This document shows, piece by piece, positions 10,549-22,178 of a stretch of DNA of 64,000 nt (the stretch's first letter is position 1; every line of letters starts with the position of its first letter). The notes beneath the pieces are model-generated. The model was not told where the DNA came from and did no database searches. It saw only the letters and a list, made by a program, of their open reading frames with translations. The DNA is from Cololabis saira. Taxonomy: Eukaryota; Chordata; Actinopteri; Beloniformes; Belonidae. The stretch spans positions 34,486,379-34,550,378 of the forward strand of contig NC_084596.1 of NCBI RefSeq assembly GCF_033807715.1. Direction: 5' to 3'. The translations under genes were made by a program, and so were the position numbers.

Positions 10549-11958
10549 ATGGCGTCTCTCTGCTCCCTGTCGGAGAACTGCTCAGACCCCCAGCACCTGA
10601 TCCGGACATCAAAACTAGTGGACCTGCCTGGCCCCGCCCCCACAGGCAGCCTCCGCTTGCAGCAGCCCCTGCTGCCCGTCGTGGACGTCCCTGATCATGC
10701 CCACTACATCCTGGGCTCTGTGATCCTGCTGGTGGGGGTGACGGGCATGCTGGGAAACGCCCTGGTCATCTACGTGTTCTGCCGCAGCCAGACTCTGCGG
10801 TCTCCCAGCAACCTGCTTGTGGTAAACCTGGCAGCAGCCGACCTCCTGATGTCACTGACGCAGTCACCGGCGTTCTTTGTGGCCAGCCTGCACCGCCGCT
10901 GGGTGTTCGGGGAGCGGGCCTGCGAGCTCTACGCCTTCTGTGGCGCCCTGTTCGGCATTACATCCATGATGACATTGACCACCATCGCGGCAGACCGATG
11001 CCTGGCCATCACGCGGCCTCTGGTAGCCCCGGGCGGAGTCAGCCGGAGGCGGGTGTGCGCGGCAGCAGTGGCGGCGTGGCTGTACTCACTGGGCTGGAGC
11101 CTGCCACCATTCTTTGGCTGGAGCGCCTACGTCCCTGAGGGCCTGCAGACGTCCTGCAGCTGGGACTACATGAGCTTCACCACCGCCGTCCGCGCCTACA
11201 CCATCCTGCTCTTCACCTTTGTCTTCTTCATCCCGCTGCTGATCATTGCCGGCTGCTACCTCGCCATCTTTAGGGCAGTGCGGCAGGCGGGGAAGGAGGT
11301 GGAGCGGCTCAGCTGCGGGGAAACCAACAAGGCGTACGAGCGGCTGCGCACCGAGTGGCGAATGGCCAAAGTCGCCCTGGGAGTCATTCTGCTCTTCGTG
11401 GTGTCCTGGTCACCATACTCCATTGTTGCCTTGACGGCCACTGCTGGCTACGCCCACCTTCTGACACCATACATGAACTCAGTCCCCGCTGTCATCGCCA
11501 AGGCCTCTGCCATTCACAACCCCATCATCTATGCCATCACACACCCAAAGTACCGCGCCGCCATCGGCCGCCACTTCCCACTACTGCGTGGCGTGTTACG
11601 CCTCCGGGAAAAGGACCTGCACTCCTCTTTCAGCTCCAGCGCTGCTTCGTCCCGCCGTACCACACTAACCAGCTCCCCGGGAGCCCGGTTCAGCACAGGC
11701 CTCCGGGCTGAGGGCCACTGGGGGAGGAGCCGGCTGTCCTCAGCTTCAGACACAGAGTCCTGCTGGACAGAGAGCGAAGCCGATGGGTCCAGTGCCGGGT
11801 CCACAGCCTTCAACCGGCAGCTGTCCTCAGAGCTACCTGCTGAGCCGAGCTCCGCCCCCCAGCGCCAGCAGAGGGGGCTGACTGGAGCGATGATAGACAG
11901 TGACTCACCTGAAGGGGGTGTTGCAATGGAGGCTAAGCCTCTGCTACCTCTCACGTAG
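10549..11958 (+). CDS. opn4.1: intronless melanopsin (teleost opn4m2/opn4.1 type)
   Basis: A 469-residue photopigment of the Gq-coupled, rhabdomeric-like melanopsin class, acting in the plasma membrane of light-sensing cells. Seven helices run from about residue 53 to 330. Seen directly: N-glycosylation sequon NCS at 10, helix-1 GN at 69-70, probable disulfide cysteines 125 and 203, FFGWSAYVPEG at 188-198, SCSWDYMSF at 202-210, the retinal Schiff-base lysine K318 in VIAKASAIHNP, NPIIY at 324-328 and HPKYR at 332-336. The tail has Ser/Thr clusters (359-375) suited to GRK phosphorylation. The DRY motif at the end of helix 3 reads DRC (149-151). The frame is one uninterrupted exon; most melanopsins have many introns, but teleost opn4m2 is known as an intronless retrogene, which is why I choose that paralogue. 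Start: first ATG of the frame, 14 residues before the R/S/K-containing N-tail. Confidence 0.93.
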   Translation: MASLCSLSENCSDPQHLIRTSKLVDLPGPAPTGSLRLQQPLLPVVDVPDHAHYILGSVILLVGVTGMLGNALVIYVFCRSQTLRSPSNLLVVNLAAADLLMSLTQSPAFFVASLHRRWVFGERACELYAFCGALFGITSMMTLTTIAADRCLAITRPLVAPGGVSRRRVCAAAVAAWLYSLGWSLPPFFGWSAYVPEGLQTSCSWDYMSFTTAVRAYTILLFTFVFFIPLLIIAGCYLAIFRAVRQAGKEVERLSCGETNKAYERLRTEWRMAKVALGVILLFVVSWSPYSIVALTATAGYAHLLTPYMNSVPAVIAKASAIHNPIIYAITHPKYRAAIGRHFPLLRGVLRLREKDLHSSFSSSAASSRRTTLTSSPGARFSTGLRAEGHWGRSRLSSASDTESCWTESEADGSSAGSTAFNRQLSSELPAEPSSAPQRQQRGLTGAMIDSDSPEGGVAMEAKPLLPLT

Positions 11959-12166
11959 CCCGGCCCTGAGCAATGGTACCACGACACATTATTTTCAGCT
12001 CGTCATTTCTTGATCAACAAATTTCCCATCTGACATATGCACATATGTGTGCATGTGTTTTCTGACTTTGTTAGTTTATGACCCCTATATGTAGAAATAC
12101 AAGTGTGTGTGTGTGTCCTCACTCTGCAGATCAATTTCGCTGATCTGACTATGTGATAAGTACAAG

Positions 12167-12279
<113 letters not shown>

Positions 12280-12366
12280 TTGGGCAGGCCTGTAGGTGAA
12301 GATGATTAAGGGGTGGGGCTGGACTTGTTTGGTGATGTTTTCTCTGTATTGATCAATTCATCGGGT

Positions 12367-12376
12367 AATAAATAAA
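12367..12376 (+). promoter_or_regulatory. overlapping poly(A) signals of the melanopsin gene
   Basis: Two overlapping AATAAA hexamers about 410 nt after the stop codon, the likely 3' end of the transcript. Confidence 0.55.
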
Positions 12377-12819
12377 CTTAAAATTATTTTTCAGTATTTG
12401 ACATTTTCACTAAATTGTTTCAGAAAAAAAATTATTTTAAGAAAAAAATAAAGATTTATTGATGTGTATTAAACTATTACCAGATTTACATTGATGTCTC
12501 GTTCTTTAATAAAGCTTATTGTCTGAACAAATGAAATAAATACTTTTCTTCTTCCCTTATTGTCTTTCATCATCTATGTGTTTTCAATCAAGTGAATTAA
12601 ATACATTCCTAGAATAAATAAACATGCCTTTGGAATATATCCTGAAATGAATAATTGATATAAACACACTGATAAACCACAACAGCACAGTTACTGACCA
12701 GCAAAGGGGGAAGCATCTCAAAGCTCTGATGGAGAACCTGATGGAGAAATTTTATCCATCAATATTCTAATATCGGATCAGCAAATAAAACCTCTACTGT
12801 CTAAAAATACCACAGAAGC

Positions 12820-12990
12820 AGGAGGACTGAGGTTCACAAAACCACATCGGAACAAACCAGCAGACTTCTGGGACAATGTCGTCTGGGCAGATGAGACCAG
12901 GGCGGAGTTGTTTGGTCTTCACGTCCAGTTTGGAGAAAACCAAACACCACATTTACGCAGAAGCACCTCAGTCAAACATGGGTTTTAAAT
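12820..12990 (+). mobile_element. Tc1-like transposase remnant
   Basis: The plus strand matches the central DDE region: CCAGCAGACTTCTGGGACAA, then GAGTTGTTTGGTC and GAGAAAACCAAACACC. Start and ends are lost. Confidence 0.6.
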
Positions 12991-13326
12991 TTATTTTGTT
13001 CTTTTAATACTGCATTACATAATGTGTTGTGTTCATCTGACCACCAGGTTACAGTAAGCACAGTTTGTGGTTGTGATCAAACAAAGGGGTTCAGTTTAAA
13101 AGTGGAATCTCATCATCCATTTTCACACAGCGACTCCATTATAAAACATGTACCTGAGATCCCTTTTTTATTCTGCCTCCGCTATCCAGGTGTGCCTTCA
13201 CAGAGATCCCAGGAAGAAGAAATATTCCTTCATCGCTGATGGACTTTATGATGTTTCTGCAGCTGGAGGCGCTTCAGTAGGACAGAGATGCTGACTCCAT
13301 CTGGTGGAGGCTCCTGCAGGTTTCAG

Positions 13327-13366
<40 letters not shown>

Positions 13367-14471
13367 GTGCTGAAGGCTGCGCGATTATCACAATTATAGT
13401 CAACACTGAAATCACAATTATTTAAAATGGTTACACATCAACTTTTGATGTATGTTACATTTATCACACTCAACACAAGGATGTTGAAATTTCCACTACA
13501 AATTTAAAAGATCCATCTCTTCTGTTCTTCATTTTTAGAGGTTAGAGACTGTATTAAACTTTGAAATACTGTTTTCAGGCCGCCATGTGTTTTTAGATGT
13601 GCAATTGAGTAAGCAGTAAAAGAAAGTTTAGAAAAACATTTATCAGCTGGGTGTTTAACAGCAGGATGAGTGGGGAGCTGGAGGACCGACAGCATGCTAA
13701 AACTACTCTAGTGTGGTGCTGATCAATATGAATAGAGATCAATACTACAGAATATGGCTGTTTAAACGTCACACTTAAGAAAAGTCCAGAGAGTAATTCA
13801 AAATTATTCATGTCAACATGATAAATGCTCAACCAACTGCTCCAGTAATCCCTGAAGCATCTTTGGCCAGAAACGGCTGCGTGTCATTGATCTTTGATTA
13901 ATAAAATCAATATTAGTGTTCCACACAAACTGGGCTGAATCACTGAGTCGCACCATTCAGAACAAAAAAAAAAAACGTGGCAACATAACTTCACAATTAC
14001 ACGGATTTTGTAATTATTGAGAACCAAGATTATATTAAGATCACCAGAGCTGTGTGTGTTTTGCTATTTCGTCATGTTGTCTTTGTATGTTTGTATAGAT
14101 ATACGTATTATATTTATATCATAGTTATATTTATATCATAGTCATAGTATATTTATATAATAGTTATATTTATGATAGAGTTTACATTTGGTATTAAACA
14201 GGTTATTTTTGTAAAAATGATATATAGTTATTTATTTATTTAATTATTTATTTATTTATTTATTTATACAAATTAGTGTATAGTATAAAGCATAAATACA
14301 GGCATATAATTTATGTTTAGTTGTGGAAAGGGGGTGGGATTAAATACATTTATACTTCCTCCCACTCCTTTTCGAACATGTAACTGAAATATGTTTTTTG
14401 ATGTGTTTTTCTTTTTTTCTTTATGTGGCGGAATGCCCACCTGTATTTGTTTCTCTTATCTTTATTTCTTG

Positions 14472-14541
<70 letters not shown>

Positions 14542-14788
14542 CATGTTCGAAATAAATAAAAACGAACGAACGAACGAGTATTTGTCTTTGAAAACAATTA
14601 TTTCCACACGCCTGCTGGAACAAAGTACACCTGTACACCTGTTCTGACCGCTGCAGAAAACATACTATTTTTATTAAGGTTTTTGTGGCACTTTATTGGG
14701 AGAGTAAGAAGACAGGAAACGGGTAGATAATAACATGGAAGCATGACTGAGGTTCACAAATCACGCAGGAAGACTCGACCCTGTAAAT
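12991..14788. other. AT-rich intergenic DNA with microsatellites
   Basis: No gene recognised. Contains (CAG)11 at 13331-13363, a TTTA-rich run near 14225-14270, (TA)n at 14477-14535 and GAAC repeats near 14560-14578. Confidence 0.6.
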
Positions 14789-15550
14789 CTACAGCGTCTG
14801 TAAATGGCACCCACTCAACTCACCGTCAGAAGCTTCAGATGACCCAGATGTCTTACCATCTGGTTTGATCCTCTGCAGGAGTTTGCTGACCTCTGACCTC
14901 TGCAGTTCATCCAGAGTGATCATGGGCCTCTTGGCTGCATCTCTGATCAGTCTTCTCCTTGTATGAGCTGAAAGTGTAGAGGGACGGCCAGGTCTTGGTA
15001 GATTTGCAGTGGTCTGATACTCCTTCCATTTCAATATTATCACTTGCACAGTGCTCCTTGGGTTTAAAGCTTGGGAAATCTTTTTGTATCCAAATCCAGC
15101 TTTGAACTTCTCCACAACAGTATCTGGGACCTGCCTGGTGTGTTCCTTGTTCTTCATGATGCTCTTTAGGCTTTAAACGTAGCTCTGAGACGATCACGGT
15201 GCAGGAGCATTTAGACGGAGACGTGATTACACACTGGTGGATTCCATTTATCATCATTAGTCATTTAGGTCAACACTGGATCATTCAGAGATCCTCACTG
15301 AACTTCTGGACAGAGTTTTCTGCACTGAAAGTAGAGGGGCTGAATAATTTTGCACGCCCACTTTTTTAGTTTTTTATTTGTTAAAAAAGTTTGAAATATC
15401 CAATACATTTCATTCCACTTCATGATTGTGTCCCACTTGTTGTTGATTTTTCACAAAAAAATGCAGTTTTATATCTTTATGTTTGAAGCCTGAAATGTGG
15501 TAAAAGGTCACAAAGTTCAAGGGGGCCAAATACTTTCGCAAGGCACTGTA
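14789..15550 (-). mobile_element. truncated Tc1/mariner element with N-terminal transposase
   Basis: The minus-strand ORF from 15157 begins MKNKEHTRQVPDTVVEKFKA and contains GYKKISQALN, TVQVIILKWKEY and PRPGRPSTLS: the paired-like helix-turn-helix and GRPR-type linker of a Tc1 transposase. Homology stops after about 95 residues, so the DDE catalytic domain is gone. The outer end is intact: TACAGTGCCTTGCGAAAGTA (read on the minus strand from 15550) is the classic fish Tc1 inverted-repeat tip. The other end is missing, so the copy is immobile. Confidence 0.85.
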
Positions 15551-15699
15551 CATGCATGTATGAATGCGTGAAGTCTTATAATTACACAACGATGGCAGCT
15601 TTGGTCCAACTGGAAGAGTTCGGACAGAGCGCGTCTTCAGGTACCAGCATGACGACTGGATCATCAGCTGATTTAGGTTATCAAGAGGATCATTCTGGA

Positions 15700-16110
15700 T
15701 CCCTGCTGAACTGGTCCCACTCACAGGAGGACTGGGAGAAGTGGCTCCATGCTAGTGCCAGTAAGTCCTCATTACGCTGGTTCCTATAGCAACAGGAGCC
15801 TTGTAGCGGGAGCACCTGACAGGTTGGAGATCTCCAGCATCCCTGAACTGACTGGCGGCCGTAAGAGATGACTAATCCAGATGACACCAGATACAGAAAA
15901 TGTACTAAACTTCATCTGAACAAAAATTTAAATGTAATTTACAGAAAATAAGCGATTCAAATAATCCTTAATGTAGTCTGTTACAATGATTCTACCTTGT
16001 CACTAAAAGCTTGGTTGGTTCTGTTTGATGCGACTAATCTAAATAATGCTTTTATTAAATGTACTTTTGGAAATATTCGAGTCGTACTTGTGTGCTGCAG
16101 GATTCCAGAA
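15700..16110 (+). repeat. unclassified dispersed repeat, copy 1
   Basis: Shares long blocks with 59070-59390, including GTTCCTATAGCAACAGGA, GACTAATCCAGATGACACCA and ATGTAGTCTGTT in the same order and orientation. No coding capacity or terminal repeats are visible. Confidence 0.65.
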
Positions 16111-18175
16111 AGTGTAGTTTCTCCGATGAACGAGGTCGGTCTCTCCTCATGTGAGGTTAACTCCAGCATACTCGTGTTTGCAACACTTCACTGATGTGCA
16201 GATTCTCTTCTTTTTGCATCGACTTTGACGTCGTATAAATGTTTCTTTATTTCAGCTGTGGTTTTATGTTCTGATCCTGCTGGTTAACAGTCCTAGTCAC
16301 ACACTCCAAAGAAAATACCACCAGGGATCTTCTTTGTTTGGATGAGCAGTTTGAATTAATATTTATACTCATTATCATATTCAAATTAATCTCATAATGG
16401 AGAAAGCAGGGAAGAGTGTTGTGCTCATGCATGTGCATTCAATTTCTAGTTGATTGTGATATTCAAAGAGAACGGATTGGATTCAGGCGCACGCAGTTTT
16501 AAACATCTGAATTTCTTGCATCGACAAGATTTCTGTGCAAGAAGTGAGGATGAAATCTACACTGAAAACATTTCAACGTGAGACCCTCGATTTTTTTAGT
16601 TCTCATCACTGAATGAGAATCTAATTACTGCTTCATGACTTAAATCAGTTATTTCTAGATTTTCAGTCATGTTTCATGTCTGAATTAGTTACCTTCAGAA
16701 ACCAACCACTCAGACATGTTACTGCCAGTCATGTTGCCATGGCGACAGAGACAACTGGAGGATGTTTCTGTGCTGAATCTGGTCTAAGGGGGCGGGGCTA
16801 AGACCAATGGGAACACATGGATGTGGGGGGGCTGATCTGCGATTGGAGTTTCAAGGACCAATCAGCAGATGGGATTAATGCTCGTGGAAGCAGAAAATTG
16901 TTTGGAGAATAGACATCTCTGGAAGGTGCTGGTATAACTGCTCTGTAAGAGCTTTTATTTACTGCTTAATCAGTCGTGTACGTCCTAAAATGACAGCTAG
17001 ACGGGCTGAAAACAAGATATATAACAGTTCAAGATGATTCTGAATCTTTAAAAGTCAAAATAAGAATATCACACTTTTAAATATTCAATCAAAAAAGGGG
17101 GTTTTGATTCCGTTTGATGTCTGAAAATAATTTAAAGGACACATTTCTGATGTTTGACCATAAATATGGTCATCCTGACTCTGATTGTTCCATCGCTGGT
17201 TCTGGTAGAGGCCCAAATCAACACATCAGACTCAAATGTTACAAAGCTGAACATCTCTTTAATCATCCACAACCAAAACATCCAATAAGTTATAAATTAA
17301 TCAATAGAAATTGAGATTTTGATTACACATGATCTGTTGAGGTACGGAGGAGTTACATGACTGAACCGTCTCCATGACGATGGCTGTCCACCAAACGTGA
17401 CGTTTCCATTCAGGTCCTCTGTGGTGTCTGTCAGTGATCAATAACCAATGATCCATTATCAATACCAGCAACAGTGCAGGGTTCACTAGTCTGGATGTGA
17501 TCAGTGCTGTCAGAGCACATCAGAACGGTGAGAGGCTGCAGCAGGTAAATGTTCCAGTAACGTTCAGGTCCAGCTCTGATCAAGTCTTCCTACCTTTCAC
17601 AAAAAAATACCAGTTTTCTTTCGTAGACAGTCAAACGCTTTTAAGTCAGTTAGGATCTTTGATTTTCTTTCATTTTGTAAAATGTTTTATGACCTACTTA
17701 ATCAGACGTTTCCACCTACGATGCTGGCCAGGGCCCCAAACAAGTTGGAGAAGGTCTCATGACCATGTTTTGGCTTTAGAGGCTTCTGATAGGATAACTG
17801 AAAACATGCACGGTATCAAGGACAAAAACCCCACCCAGAATGAGTGACCAGAAGAGTTGGTGGAGTTTGCATGTTCTCCCCGTGTTCCCTTGGGTAGGTA
17901 ATGTGAGCTACCCTCACAAAGTCCTGGGCTAAACACTGGCTGAAGAAATGGGAAAAAAACAGGATAAAAATTGTTTTCTTTTTAAAAGAAAGTAAACCAG
18001 CATTCAAAGCCACCGGACAGAAGCCAGAAGACAGTTTACAGCTACACACAGAGATAAAACTCATGGGGACAAAAGGTGGAAACTTGCAAGTTCTCAATAT
18101 AGACATTTTACAAAAAAGTTATCCTAACTGACAAAGAAGCAAGATTCCTCAACTTAGTTGAGAAAAACATAGTTT
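16111..18175. other. intergenic, nothing recognised
   Basis: AT-rich, no supported exon, RNA gene or named repeat. Confidence 0.5.
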
Positions 18176-18179
18176 GTGT

Positions 18180-18472
18180 TGTAGCATCTCCGACTGATGA
18201 CGGTACTTCTGACGTACAAGAAATATATCTCCGGCCGTGAAGGAAACTGCAGACTGGAGACTATTCTATTCTGATTCACAGGTAAAGAATGAAGAGGCAC
18301 GCGATGGTCCCGCAGCCGCCGGCCCCGGTCATGGAGGTTCCCCCTGAAGACGTGTACCGGCCGTTCGTCACCCAGCTCTTACGGTGTGTTTGCAGTGTGT
18401 TCACATCGAAGGAATAAAAACATTGTGAACCATCAGTTTGAGAGTCAACCGTCATCAGTCGGGGATGCTACA
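18180..18472 (+). mobile_element. small inverted-repeat element enclosing an exon-like ORF
   Basis: Arms at 18181-18204 and 18448-18471 match as inverted repeats at 23 of 24 positions (outer part GTAGCATC, inner part GACTGATGACGGT). Between them is a GC-rich exon-like stretch: acceptor TTCACAG at 18275-18281, ATG at 18289, then MKRHAMVPQP and EVPPEDVYRPFVTQLL, ending at a GT donor at 18384. Codon use and CpG content differ from the AT-rich surroundings. I do not recognise the protein. It could be the first coding exon of a DNA transposon or a captured host exon. Confidence 0.55.
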
Positions 18473-18479
18473 TGTGTCT

Positions 18480-20350
18480 TTTTGTAAACGATGTGAAAAA
18501 CTTGAGCTGTAACACTTGTGTCTGTGAGTCAACGTCCACATTAGTCAGTTCTCGTTCCAAAGTGCCAAAGAACGAAGGATACAAAGACTAAAGCCTAATA
18601 ACCCTAAAACCCGGCCAGCGTGGACGTAGGCTGAGGCTGCGGTTGAGGTGACTTGTTACCGCAGTCGTTACTGGTGGTCATAACCGGCCGCAAAGACCAC
18701 GATCATCACCACGGCCGTTACTACTGTTGTTACCTCGGTTGTTACTGGAGCTGCCAGTGCTTCAGCCTGCAGATTGGAAAAGGAAACTAAAAGCTGACAG
18801 AAGCATTTGTGCTTTCCAGGTGTGTCGTCCTGAGTCGGACTTTCAGGAGGACGTCTACCACAAACCACAAGGTCATTAAACATTACTTTAGTAACAAACT
18901 ACAACCTCTGTGAATGTCACTCTTGTAACTGCTAAAACAAGCAGAAATATCTATTTTTATGAAGTTTAAGTTCTTGTTTTCCCACTGAAACAACTGTTAG
19001 TGAAGAGACTTCAGCCTTTCATCTGTATCTGTCCATCACACAAGAGAGTTATGAGACATTTTACGTTCTTATTATGGTGTGGCTTCACTTTACATCCTCA
19101 TCTAGACGAGCTTTAAGTCCAGATTACTACGGACAGCAGAGGAAGCAGATTTAAGATTGTGTTCTGCTGATAGAAATCGTGTTTCATAGTTGTGCATCAG
19201 CAGAAATCCATCCATCACCATATCCAGATTCGTGTCATAGAGGCAGGCTAAGCAGAGAAACTCAGACCTCCCTTCTTTCACAAGGTCTCCAAGGCGTTAA
19301 GTCGGCAGGGAGACATCTCGCCAGCATGTCCTGGATCGAAACATCACCAGAGAGGCGTCCAGGAGACACCACGACCAGCTCAGCTGTGGAGGAGAGGTGA
19401 CACTACAGAGTCTCTGCTGGATGACTGAACTTCTTCTCCCATCTCTAAAGGAGAGTCCAGTCACCCTGAAGAGGAAACTGATTCCAGCTGCTTGTATCCT
19501 CCATCTGCTTCTTTCAGTCTCTAGTTTCATAGATGAGGTCAGGAACATAGATCTACCTGTAAACACAGTCTCAGCTCTCTCTTCACCACAACACACCAGT
19601 ACAGTCCACATTACTGCAGACGCTGCACTGATCCAGCTGCTGAATCCTCCAATCCCCACCCCGAGGTGGTGGAGGGGTTTGTTGTTGAATAATCCTAGGT
19701 ACTCTGGAGAAACAGGGCGAGTCAGATTAAGAGGGATTCAGTCAGACTCCTAGGAAAGAGAAGTGAAATCAAGGAGTGGTTCCCTCCCCCTGGCCTGAGG
19801 TAACGGGGGCCCCTCCCCGGAGATTGGATGGGAGGGGTCTCCTTCATGGGCAGCTTGTGACCAGAGCTTCAAGAGTTTCTAAAGAGCGCTTCTGAAGTCT
19901 CTTTTAGGATGTCTGAACACCCGACCCTGCTTAATCCACAAATAAGCAAATGGGCGGAGCAAGCAGGCCTGGTAGCTGGCTGGAACACGCCCACTATGGT
20001 TCAGGTACCTCAAGTTAGCTATTTTAGCTTAGCCTACTGCTAATTTGTGATGAGAACTGATGATAAAATCTGTCCAAATATCCTCATTTCTGTTATCGCT
20101 GCTGAAAAAACATCGGAAAGCCTGACTAGAGGAGCTCCGACTGAGCACCTGCTGGAGCCTCAACAAGCCAACGGTCATCTTACTGGCTGCAGACGTCCCC
20201 AGAGCCAGCAGAGTCCAGGAAGAGTCAGTCAGACTGAAAGGGGCGAGACCATCCAGGAGGGCAGCTAAGGACGAGGAGCCGGCTGCTCCGAGTGGTGTCG
20301 GGGGAGCAGCCCACGGACTACAAGACATCAGTTACAACCATTCATGGCAG
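18480..20350. other. intergenic, nothing recognised
   Basis: Only short frames in both strands; no splice-consistent exons or clear repeat ends. Confidence 0.45.
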
Positions 20351-20354
20351 ACCC

Positions 20355-20757
20355 AGCCTCAAGGTTCCGTTCTGGGGCTTCTGTTTAATATCGACATGGT
20401 ACCACTTGCTCAAATAATGAAAAAGAACAAAATGTCTTACCATAACTACGCAGATGACACAAATCTATATAACCATCTCACCAGGAGACTATAATCCAAT
20501 TCAAACACTGATCAAATGCATTGATCAAATTAAAGAGTGGATGTGCCAGAATTATCTTCAATTAAATTAAGACAAAACAAATAATAGTGTTTGGTGCCGA
20601 GGAAGAAAGACGAAAAGTTTTCATTCAATTTTAAGCTGTAAAGCTAAAAACAAATAGCCAAGCCAGAAATCTGGGACTGGTTCTGTGTGTGTAATGATAA
20701 CTCTAATTAGCTGTTATTAGTAAATAATTATATATATATTTTTTTTTTTACGTACTC
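20355..20757 (+). mobile_element. LINE reverse-transcriptase fragment, copy 1
   Basis: Reads QGSVLGLLFNIDMVPLAQ and then NYADDTNLYNHL, the RT catalytic block (YADD). Frames break shortly afterwards. The sequence is the same subfamily as the minus-strand copy at 32818-33430. It ends at TTAA, where a MITE begins. Confidence 0.75.
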
Positions 20758-20761
20758 TTAA

Positions 20762-21236
20762 AGGGGACCTATTATGAAAAACACGTTTTTTCTTGCTTTA
20801 ACATATATAAAGTGGTCTCCCCTCAGTCTGCCAACTCAGAGAAGGAGGAAAGCAACCAAATTCTGCAGTGTCTGTACAGCCGCCCGGATGAGCCGTCCAG
20901 TGTGATGTGGATCTACGAGCCGTTCAGATTCTGTGCCCGTCGTTATGTAACGACAGGAGCGATGCGTGAAATCACGCCCACAACTAACTCCGCCGGCCGG
21001 AGCTTCCACCATTTTTCCGTAGCGGTGTATCGCGTCATTCAGGCAGCCAATCAGCACAGAGCCTCATTATCATAGCCCCGCCCACTCAGAATCCCACATA
21101 GATAATGAGGTTAGAGAATGGGAAGATAAAGACATGGCTCAGAGGCTGAATTTCTAATTTATTTAGCAAAAACAATCAAAAGCTTGTTTTTAAAGACCTG
21201 TTTAAAATAGGTATTAGATGCCATAATAGGTCCCCT
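20762..21236. mobile_element. Kolobok/T2-like MITE, 475 bp, TTAA-flanked
   Basis: Termini AGGGGACCTATTATG and CATAATAGGTCCCCT are inverted, and TTAA flanks both sides (20758-20761, 21237-21240). TTAAAGGRR ends are the signature of T2-family MITEs related to Kolobok transposons. No transposase present. A longer relative sits at 31958-32813. Confidence 0.75.
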
Positions 21237-21479
21237 TTAAAGAATATGAAGCAACCATATAACTAGGGAACCATGGACAGCCATCAATAGTTGTGAGTTG
21301 TGCTAGTGCTGCTGAGGCCCGGTACGGAAGCTACGGAGTTTGTCCAAGGTGGAGTCAGTTTAACACAGAGGCAGCTCCTTGTTTCTAACCTTATTATAAT
21401 GTTTTTTTCTTTAAAAATTCCGATCATTAGAGTTGAAAATTCATTTTTTTGGTGATTTCAGGACAACTGAATCTTATGG

Positions 21480-22040
21480 CGCTTTTCCACTAGTACCTAC
21501 TCAGCCCGACTCGACTCGACTTTGCGCTTTTCCACTAGGGGTCTAACGTGCCGAGTAGATACTTTTTCTGTATCTATTCTGCCGAGGTTCTAAGCGGCTG
21601 AGTCGGGCTGTATCTGACGTCATCACAATACATGCCAATGATTGGTCGGGGGGTTGGTCAGTCAGGATGTGACATCATTTCAAGAGCGACTCGTGGCTTC
21701 TTGTTCATTTTATTCAAAGAACAATGGCAGCACAAAAGTCTGTTCCCTGGTCAAACTCTGAGGTGGAGACAACCTTAAACCTGGTGGCTGAGGAAAATAT
21801 TCAGAGAGAGCTAGATGGGGCGACGAGGAATGAGAAAATATATCAAGAACTTTCTCAGTCCACGTCTGATCAGGGCTACAAACAAACTTTTCAGCAGTGC
21901 TGTGTCCCACAATCGAGTACGTCCAACCCGCCTACTTCTGATCCGGGTATGGAAGAGAAACAAGGGCAAGTTGAGTCGAGACGAGGGAAGGCGAATCGAG
22001 TCTGACTGAGTACAGTAGGCACTTGTGGAAAAACACTATT
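21480..22040 (+). mobile_element. PIF/Harbinger-like element with Myb/SANT-like ORF
   Basis: Outer sequence GGCGCTTTTCCACTAGTACC is mirrored near 22015-22040 (GTACAGTAGGCACTTGTGGA). Inside, an ORF from 21724 begins MAAQKSVPWSNSEVETTLNL and contains IQRELDGATRN and EKIYQELSQS, the Myb/SANT-like DNA-binding protein typical of Harbinger-type elements. The domain is cut short after TFQQC by a divergent tail ending at 22005, and no DDE nuclease is present. A relative lacking this ORF is at 37955-38497. Confidence 0.65.
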
Positions 22041-22172
22041 AGTGGGTCGGATAAAAATTTGTTCTGGTAGCAAAGAAAGTCACTTTGAGTTTTTTTTTTA
22101 AAAAAGATCAATTAATACTGTAAAGCCTTCACTGGTGCTGGTCTGATGCTGGTCTTTGATCTCGACACGTGT

Positions 22173-22178
22173 TTTATT
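22173..22178 (-). promoter_or_regulatory. poly(A) signal of klhl18
   Basis: TTTATT on the plus strand gives AATAAA on the minus strand, 520 nt after the klhl18 stop codon. Confidence 0.45.

Noticed and set aside
10549..11958. Processed pseudogene of melanopsin
   Set aside because: Full open frame with all key residues; intronless structure is normal for teleost opn4m2.
11529..11987. 152-codon minus-strand ORF over the melanopsin tail
   Set aside because: Antisense shadow of the opsin C-terminus; composition is the complement of its Ser-rich codons.
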